Below, one piece after another: positions 59,616-64,000 of a DNA stretch of 64,000 nt (its first letter is position 1; each line of letters starts with the position of its first letter). This DNA is from UBA6623 sp965217195. Lineage in GTDB: Bacteria > Acidobacteriota > Terriglobia > Bryobacterales > UBA6623. The position numbers and the translations under genes were made by a program. The stretch spans positions 682,001 through 746,000 of the forward strand of contig CBDCHL010000005.1 of the NCBI GenBank assembly GCA_965217195.1. Reading direction: 5' to 3'. The notes beneath the pieces are model-generated. The model did no database searches, had not been told where the DNA came from, and saw only the letters and a list, made by a program, of their open reading frames with translations.

Positions 59616-60605
59616 ATGGCGGTTGCGACCAGCTCTCTCTCCACAACGCTCCGCGGCGAGGCTTCCGGCCATCACCCGATCGAGGAAGGCCTCCTCAAAC
59701 TCCTCGAACAGCTTGCCTTAGCCGGCAAACTGATCTCCTGCGAGGTAGCCCGTGTGGCCCTCACTGGCGGTCTCGGGGCCACCGGAGACAAAAACCCCAC
59801 CGGCGACTCACAAAAAAAACTCGACGTTATCGCCGACAAGATCTGTTTCGACGCACTGGCCGAAACCGGCTCGGTCGCCGCCATGATCGGCGAGGAACGC
59901 GACGAACCGGCCCGACTGCCCCATTCCGAAGACGGCCCCTACGTCGTCTATATCGATCCGCTCGACGGCTCGTCGAACACGGATATCAACGGCTCGCTGG
60001 GGACCGTTTTCGGCATTTATCGACGCCGCGCCGGCTCAACGGCCGACAACGAATTCCTTCGCCGGGGCAGCGAACAAATCGCTGCCGGGTACATTCTCTA
60101 TGGGACGAGCACGATGTTCGTCTACACCGCCGGTGGAGGCGTCGAAGGCTTCACTCTCGATCGCGATTCCGATGAATTCGTCTTATCCCACCCCGATATG
60201 CTTTGCCCTCGGCGAGGCAATACCTATAGCGCCAATCTTGGACATTATTCGGAGTGGGAGCGAGGTATTCGCCGGCTCAGCGATGCCCTGAACGCCGCTG
60301 ACCCGACCCACCATCGCTCCTACTCGCTGCGCTACACCGGCGCCTTAGTGGCCGACTTTCACCGCTGCCTGCTCGAAGGCGGTTTCTACTTCTACCCCGC
60401 CGACCGAAGTTACACGCAAGGCAAGCTCCGCCTGCTCTACGAGTGCGCACCGCTGGCCCTCATCATCGAGCAAGCCGGCGGCGCGGCCTCGACCGGTACG
60501 GGCCGTGTGCTCGACATCGAAGCCCGCTCGATCCACCAGCAATCGCCACTCGTTATCGGCAGCGCCGAAGACGTTGCGCGCTACGAAGAGCAGACGGCCC
60601 GTTAG
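59616..60605 (+). CDS. fbp: fructose-1,6-bisphosphatase class 1
   Basis: The 329-residue protein has the class I FBPase motifs: TGDKNPTGDSQKKLDVIADK, metal residues in MIGEERDEP, DPLDGSSNTDINGSLGTVFG (the DPLDGSS signature), GYILYGTSTMFVYTAGGGVE and YIDPL. The C-terminal part has LRYTGALVADFHRCLLEGGF then YFYPA, and LRLLYECAPLALIIEQAGGA. It dephosphorylates fructose 1,6-bisphosphate in gluconeogenesis or the Calvin-type cycle. A GTG at 59580 is an alternative start. It closes the tkt - tal-pgi - fbp cluster, 63 bases after the fusion gene. Its stop overlaps the convergent next gene by four bases. Confidence 0.9.
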   Translation: MAVATSSLSTTLRGEASGHHPIEEGLLKLLEQLALAGKLISCEVARVALTGGLGATGDKNPTGDSQKKLDVIADKICFDALAETGSVAAMIGEERDEPARLPHSEDGPYVVYIDPLDGSSNTDINGSLGTVFGIYRRRAGSTADNEFLRRGSEQIAAGYILYGTSTMFVYTAGGGVEGFTLDRDSDEFVLSHPDMLCPRRGNTYSANLGHYSEWERGIRRLSDALNAADPTHHRSYSLRYTGALVADFHRCLLEGGFYFYPADRSYTQGKLRLLYECAPLALIIEQAGGAASTGTGRVLDIEARSIHQQSPLVIGSAEDVARYEEQTAR

Positions 60606-61099
60606 ACCGCGGTCCTACTCGGCGCTTGACGGTGGGCCGTCGGCGTTGAAACAGTCGACGGAACTTTCCAGCCTCCATCAGCTTGCTTTTCCCAAACCGT
60701 GACGTACTTGCCGACGGTCGTCGTCGGGTTTCCGTCGGCGTCGTCCATCTTCAGCTCATACGTGCCGATGGTATAGCCCAGGTCCGCGTTCTCGGCGACC
60801 TCGGCCCCGGTGGCTTTCCAGTTCAGTGCGAAACCCGGCAAGCCCGTCAAATGCGAAACCACGCCGTGAATGGCCTCGTGACCGACCGCGAGCGGCGCTC
60901 CGGGGGGCAGAAACCGCCCGTCGGACGCCATGGCCGCGACAAAGACGTCGACATCGGGCAGTGTCTGGAACCAGGCTGGATCGGCCGCCATGAGCGAAGC
61001 CCGCTCCGCCGCCAAATCCACGGCCGGTTCTTCCGGCGGGGATGCGCAGCCGAACAACAACGCGAATCCTATGAAATACGTCAAAAATCTTGTGCGCAC
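60602..61099 (-). CDS. SnoaL/DUF4440-like lipoprotein
   Basis: The 165-residue protein starts with GTG behind a strong AAGGAGG site. Residues 1-18 are a lipoprotein signal (LTYFIGFALLFGC, Cys18). The rest is a single NTF2-fold domain: MAADPAWFQTLPDVDVFVAA, MASDGRFLPPGAPLAVGHEA, IHGVVSHLTGLPGFALNWKA, GYTIGTYELKMDDADGNPTT and KYVTVWEKQADGGWKV, as in DUF4440 proteins. Such domains bind small hydrophobic ligands or catalyse isomerisations; no substrate can be assigned. It ends inside the stop codon of fbp. Confidence 0.8.
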   Translation of the reverse strand: MRTRFLTYFIGFALLFGCASPPEEPAVDLAAERASLMAADPAWFQTLPDVDVFVAAMASDGRFLPPGAPLAVGHEAIHGVVSHLTGLPGFALNWKATGAEVAENADLGYTIGTYELKMDDADGNPTTTVGKYVTVWEKQADGGWKVPSTVSTPTAHRQAPSRTAV

Positions 61100-61197
61100 A
61101 ACTCCTCCTTTATGAGTGCTTTCCCGCGGGCCGCAACCGCTATGGGCGGCCGTCGAACGCGCCGATGTAGCGCACTTTCCCGAGGGGATGTAGACTT

Positions 61198-63456
61198 CTA
61201 GAAAAATCGCACCACGTACGTAAACCGCACGCCTCGCCCGATCTCGGGCGCCAAATCCTTGATGAACGACGAGTGGTTGCGGTAGAGGCGGTCGGCGATG
61301 TTGAACACATTGACCGAGAATTGATGCGCTAAATGCCGGCTGGGGATCGTGTAGGACGCCTTCAAGTTCAACACGGTATATCCTTGCGTTCGCGTCTCGG
61401 TCGTGAACGTTTGGTGTTGAGAGGCGGCCATCACGATTTGAGGCTTGATGCTGATCCCTCCCCGCCGCCAGTCGAACCCCACCTTGGCTCGTAGCGGCGG
61501 GATGCGCGGCAGCGGCGTGTTGCGCGACGTTTCCTGCGCGTCGACGAGGTCCATCCCCAGGTTGAACCAGAGACCGTCTCGGAGACGCAGGCCGCCCCCT
61601 ACCTCCATTCCCAGAAAACGACTGTCGAGTTGCGTGAATTGGAGCACCGGCAGGCCCTCGCGGACCTCTCCCGTCGCAAACGGGAAGACGAAGTTGTCGA
61701 AGCCGTAGTAGAACCCGTTCAACTCTCCGCGAACGCGCCCGCCTTCGCGGCGTAACGATACTTCGAATCCGTTGCCGACTTCCGAGGTCAAGTTCGGGTC
61801 GCCGACTTCAAACGAAATCGTTCCGATGTGAGGGCCGTTGTTGTAGAGTTCTTCGAGCGCCGGGGCGCGGTGCGAATGCGCATAGTTGAGAACCAGCGCC
61901 GATCCGCGACCCAAATCGACGTGGATTCCCGCCGCCGCCGAAACGCCGCTGAATGTTCTCTCACGGAGCCCGACCGGCTCGTAACGGTTTCGTTCGAGTC
62001 GTCCGCCGAACTGAAACTTGACGTTCTCGAGTTCGATCTCCTCGAGGCCGAAGACCGCGACGGCTCGCTGATCGACGGGCGGCGACAGGGCCTCCGCTCC
62101 GACCACGTCGTAGTCGCGCGCCAAGCCCCAGAACCCGAAGCGTCCGGTCAACGGCCCGCGCTTTGCCTGCTCGAACACCCCGCGGTAAACGAATTGCTGC
62201 TGGGTAAATTGCGTTCCGACGGTGCGTTCAGCGCCGGCAACTTCCACTTCGTCGTGCGCCCAATCGGTCAGGCTCAGCGACAGTCGAAACGCTTCGATCG
62301 CGGGGCCGATCCGACGCCGGCCCCAGGTGAATCGCGAGACAAAGCGCTCGGCTTCCAGTTGTACGCGACTGGGGTTCCCTTCCTCGGCGGCATCGTGTTC
62401 GCCCTGCTCACCTTCCAATCCGGGCTCGAAAGCCGAGGCGAAAGGCACGCCGTTGACTCCGTCGTCGGCCTTCACGCCGAGGCTGAAGAACGTTTTTTCC
62501 CCGTACCATCCTATGCCGACTCGCCCGTCTGAGGTTCGCGTTCTCGAGTTGTCGACGGTGCCTGTTGGAGTATCGTAGTCGCCGGTGCGTTGTCCGCCGC
62601 CTCCACCCCACAGCAGCCAGTTTCCCCGGCCGTACTCGAATCCCGCCGTACTGCCCGCCAGAGAATTCGTCGAGCCGGCTGACGACGAGACGAACCCGCG
62701 CAAGCCTTGGTGAGGATGCTCGTGGGCCGCGTGATGGCGGCTGATCGCGTTCACTACGCCGCCCAAGGCATTGCTCCCGTAGAGCAGCGTGGCTGGGCCT
62801 TTGACCACTTCCAGCCGATCGAGCGCGGCGGCGTTGATCAGCTCGCCGTGGTCGCCTGATTGCGAGGAGAGCGTCCCCGATCGAATGCCGTCTTCGAGAA
62901 TTAGCACGCGGTCCCCGTCGAAACCGCGAATGATCGGCCGCGACGAGCCGGGGCCGAAGCTCCGCTTGGCGACCCCGGTGCCGGGATTATCGCCGAGCAC
63001 TTCGCCGATCGAGGCGCCGATCGATTCGTTGAGTTCATAAGCGTCCAGCGAATCGACGCTTTGAAAAGAATCGAAGGCCGATTGCTGGCGGCCTTTCGCT
63101 GTGACGGTGATTTCGACCTTGATCGAACGCAAATCGAGCGCGAAGTCGACCCGCGCCGTTCGTCCCTCGACGACGGTGACGATCTTCGACTCTTCGGTGA
63201 AAATGCTGTCGAGGTGGGCAATTACGCCATAGGTCCCCGGCGGCACGTCGTGAAAGACGTAGCGGCCGTCGCCGTCCGAGGTAGCGGTTCTCCCCAGGCC
63301 TTCGATCAGGACCGAAGCGCCGTGGAGCGGTTCGCCGCTCGTGCCGAGCCGTACCGTTCCCTCGATCGAAGGCGGCGTCTGGGGGCGCAAGTCCGCTGCG
63401 AAGGCCGTGATGGCCCACAGGGCGGCAAACCGAATTTGAGTCTTCGAAACGCGCAT
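61198..63456 (-). CDS. TonB-dependent outer membrane receptor
   Basis: The 752-residue protein has a signal peptide, an N-terminal carboxypeptidase-like beta-sandwich (IEGTVRLGTSGEPLHGASVL, DGRYVFHDVPPGTYGVIAHL), a plug domain (SIGASIGEVLGDNPGTGVAK, IIRGFDGDRVLILEDGIRSG, LDRLEVVKGPATLLYGSNAL then GGVVNAI) and a barrel ending in Phe. The loop after the plug is His rich (RHHAAHEHPHQGL), as in zinc receptors of the ZnuD type. Uptake of zinc or another metal is therefore suggested but not shown. The small Cys/His protein 184 bases upstream on the same strand fits such a system. Confidence 0.85.
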   Translation of the reverse strand: MRVSKTQIRFAALWAITAFAADLRPQTPPSIEGTVRLGTSGEPLHGASVLIEGLGRTATSDGDGRYVFHDVPPGTYGVIAHLDSIFTEESKIVTVVEGRTARVDFALDLRSIKVEITVTAKGRQQSAFDSFQSVDSLDAYELNESIGASIGEVLGDNPGTGVAKRSFGPGSSRPIIRGFDGDRVLILEDGIRSGTLSSQSGDHGELINAAALDRLEVVKGPATLLYGSNALGGVVNAISRHHAAHEHPHQGLRGFVSSSAGSTNSLAGSTAGFEYGRGNWLLWGGGGGQRTGDYDTPTGTVDNSRTRTSDGRVGIGWYGEKTFFSLGVKADDGVNGVPFASAFEPGLEGEQGEHDAAEEGNPSRVQLEAERFVSRFTWGRRRIGPAIEAFRLSLSLTDWAHDEVEVAGAERTVGTQFTQQQFVYRGVFEQAKRGPLTGRFGFWGLARDYDVVGAEALSPPVDQRAVAVFGLEEIELENVKFQFGGRLERNRYEPVGLRERTFSGVSAAAGIHVDLGRGSALVLNYAHSHRAPALEELYNNGPHIGTISFEVGDPNLTSEVGNGFEVSLRREGGRVRGELNGFYYGFDNFVFPFATGEVREGLPVLQFTQLDSRFLGMEVGGGLRLRDGLWFNLGMDLVDAQETSRNTPLPRIPPLRAKVGFDWRRGGISIKPQIVMAASQHQTFTTETRTQGYTVLNLKASYTIPSRHLAHQFSVNVFNIADRLYRNHSSFIKDLAPEIGRGVRFTYVVRFF

Positions 63457-63640
63457 GAGCAATCCGAGAACCGTCGGAGGGGCTTTTTCCCAATCGCGAC
63501 TGAACACCAGCGAAGGTCAACGTGCCGGCACCGCGAGAATTTGGACCTTGCCGGCATGCACCCGCGCAGCTGAGGTCGCATCCTGAACGCTCCACTCGTG
63601 GGCGGAGCCCAGGTGTCAGCACGAACAAGAGATTGGAGAA

Positions 63641-63928
63641 TCAGGCGGGAGGAGCTCGCAGAGAAGGCAGACCCAACCGGTGTTGGGAAGCGGCGGTCTT
63701 CGCTATGAGGATGACGGCGGTTGCCGAGACCGAAGGCGCCGGGATCGTGAGCGAAGCGACTGACTTAAGAATGGGCGCATGGCCCAAGTGGCAAAATTCA
63801 CAGCAATGATCAAGTCCATCGCCGTGAAACAGCCCGGGGGCGGCCCCGGCCGTGGTCATGACGAGCAGGGCGACGACAGCCGGAAGAGCCGCCAGGCGAA
63901 GCAACCAGTGCGGGTGGACCCGTTTCAT
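63641..63928 (-). CDS. small exported Cys/His protein upstream of the TonB receptor
   Basis: The 95-residue protein has a basic start and a hydrophobic helix (LLRLAALPAVVALLVMTTAG), then GLFHGDGLDHCCEFCHLGHA with clustered His and Cys (H-x4-H-C-C-x-x-C-H-x-x-H). A second weakly hydrophobic stretch follows. The layout resembles DUF2946-like proteins found near copper and zinc transport genes. A metal-binding role at the periplasmic side is inferred. Confidence 0.65.
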   Translation of the reverse strand: MKRVHPHWLLRLAALPAVVALLVMTTAGAAPGLFHGDGLDHCCEFCHLGHAPILKSVASLTIPAPSVSATAVILIAKTAASQHRLGLPSLRAPPA

Positions 63929-63949
63929 GAACTGAACCGTTCATCCTTG

Positions 63950-63977
63950 AGTTAACATCAGGCCGGAATTTTGTCAA
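63950..63977 (-). promoter_or_regulatory. possible promoter of the metal-protein/TonB genes
   Basis: On the minus strand TTGACA (63977-63972) is a perfect -35 box; 16 bases later TTAACT (63955-63950) is only a weak -10. The gene starts 22 bases further. Confidence 0.35.
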
Positions 63978-64000
63978 GGCGGGTAGCGACCGGCACTCGT

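Overview
The window (about 60% GC, with dense genes on both strands) looks like a chromosome segment of an environmental bacterium, most plausibly an Acidobacteriota member or a close relative. The pointers are the family content rather than any marker gene: a protein of the STGPRTPEGKAR/NALKHGL family, DUF1501 and DUF3500 proteins with Tat signals, decayed Gfo/Idh/MocA, TolB-like and winged-helix regulator genes, SSS-symporter and PQQ-propeller relics, and many secreted lipoproteins. No rRNA or ribosomal protein gene is present to settle the taxonomy.

Layout. 1-9 kb is a graveyard of gene relics with a few intact genes: an unknown protein, an NHL-repeat protein, a frameshifted creD, a GlcG/HbpS-like protein and a large secreted matrixin-type metalloprotease. 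8.9-12 kb is a mobile/repeat zone: two G-rich tandem arrays around a small methyltransferase, a REP-associated tyrosine transposase (RAYT) bracketed by inverted hairpins, and the STGPRTPEGKAR protein. 12-18 kb holds a DyP peroxidase operon, an AhpD-like gene whose second active-site Cys codon is TGA followed by a SECIS-like hairpin, a Tat aldo/keto reductase and an SDR. 18-22.7 kb has a CmcI-like lipoprotein, tRNA-Glu, a pdxA2/four-carbon-acid-sugar-kinase pair and hisA. 22.7-30 kb contains two copies of a structured repeat of about 230 bp, each just upstream of a gene (a DUF3500 protein and motA), plus VOC, YjbQ and DUF1501 genes, motAB and an SDR lacking its catalytic pair. 30-42 kb has an FAD oxidoreductase, a YjbR-like / acyl-CoA carboxylase beta / AtuA-like group, a large sulfatase-like lipoprotein, tRNA-Pro, tRNA-Leu with an integrase relic, a phosphoesterase, a TIM-barrel protein and a CpaE-like ATPase. 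42.7-54.3 kb has an Ldh-type dehydrogenase, a radical-SAM protein, VapBC, an FAD reductase, a PGI-like protein, an exported PLP enzyme, a zinc-ribbon protein, an S9A peptidase and thioredoxin. 54.5-60.6 kb is a sugar-phosphate cluster (transketolase, transaldolase-PGI fusion, fructose-bisphosphatase). The right end has a SnoaL-like lipoprotein and a TonB receptor with a small Cys/His protein upstream.

The strongest candidates for something new are (i) the predicted selenoprotein at 15179-15727, (ii) the structured repeat pair at 22782-23017 and 27384-27606, whose closing stem shows a compensatory base change, (iii) the RAYT locus whose REP half-stem seems to have been amplified into G-rich arrays, and (iv) a four-copy hairpin with a fixed 11-nt loop that is inverted in one copy. 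All calls come from reading the sequence; no database search was possible.
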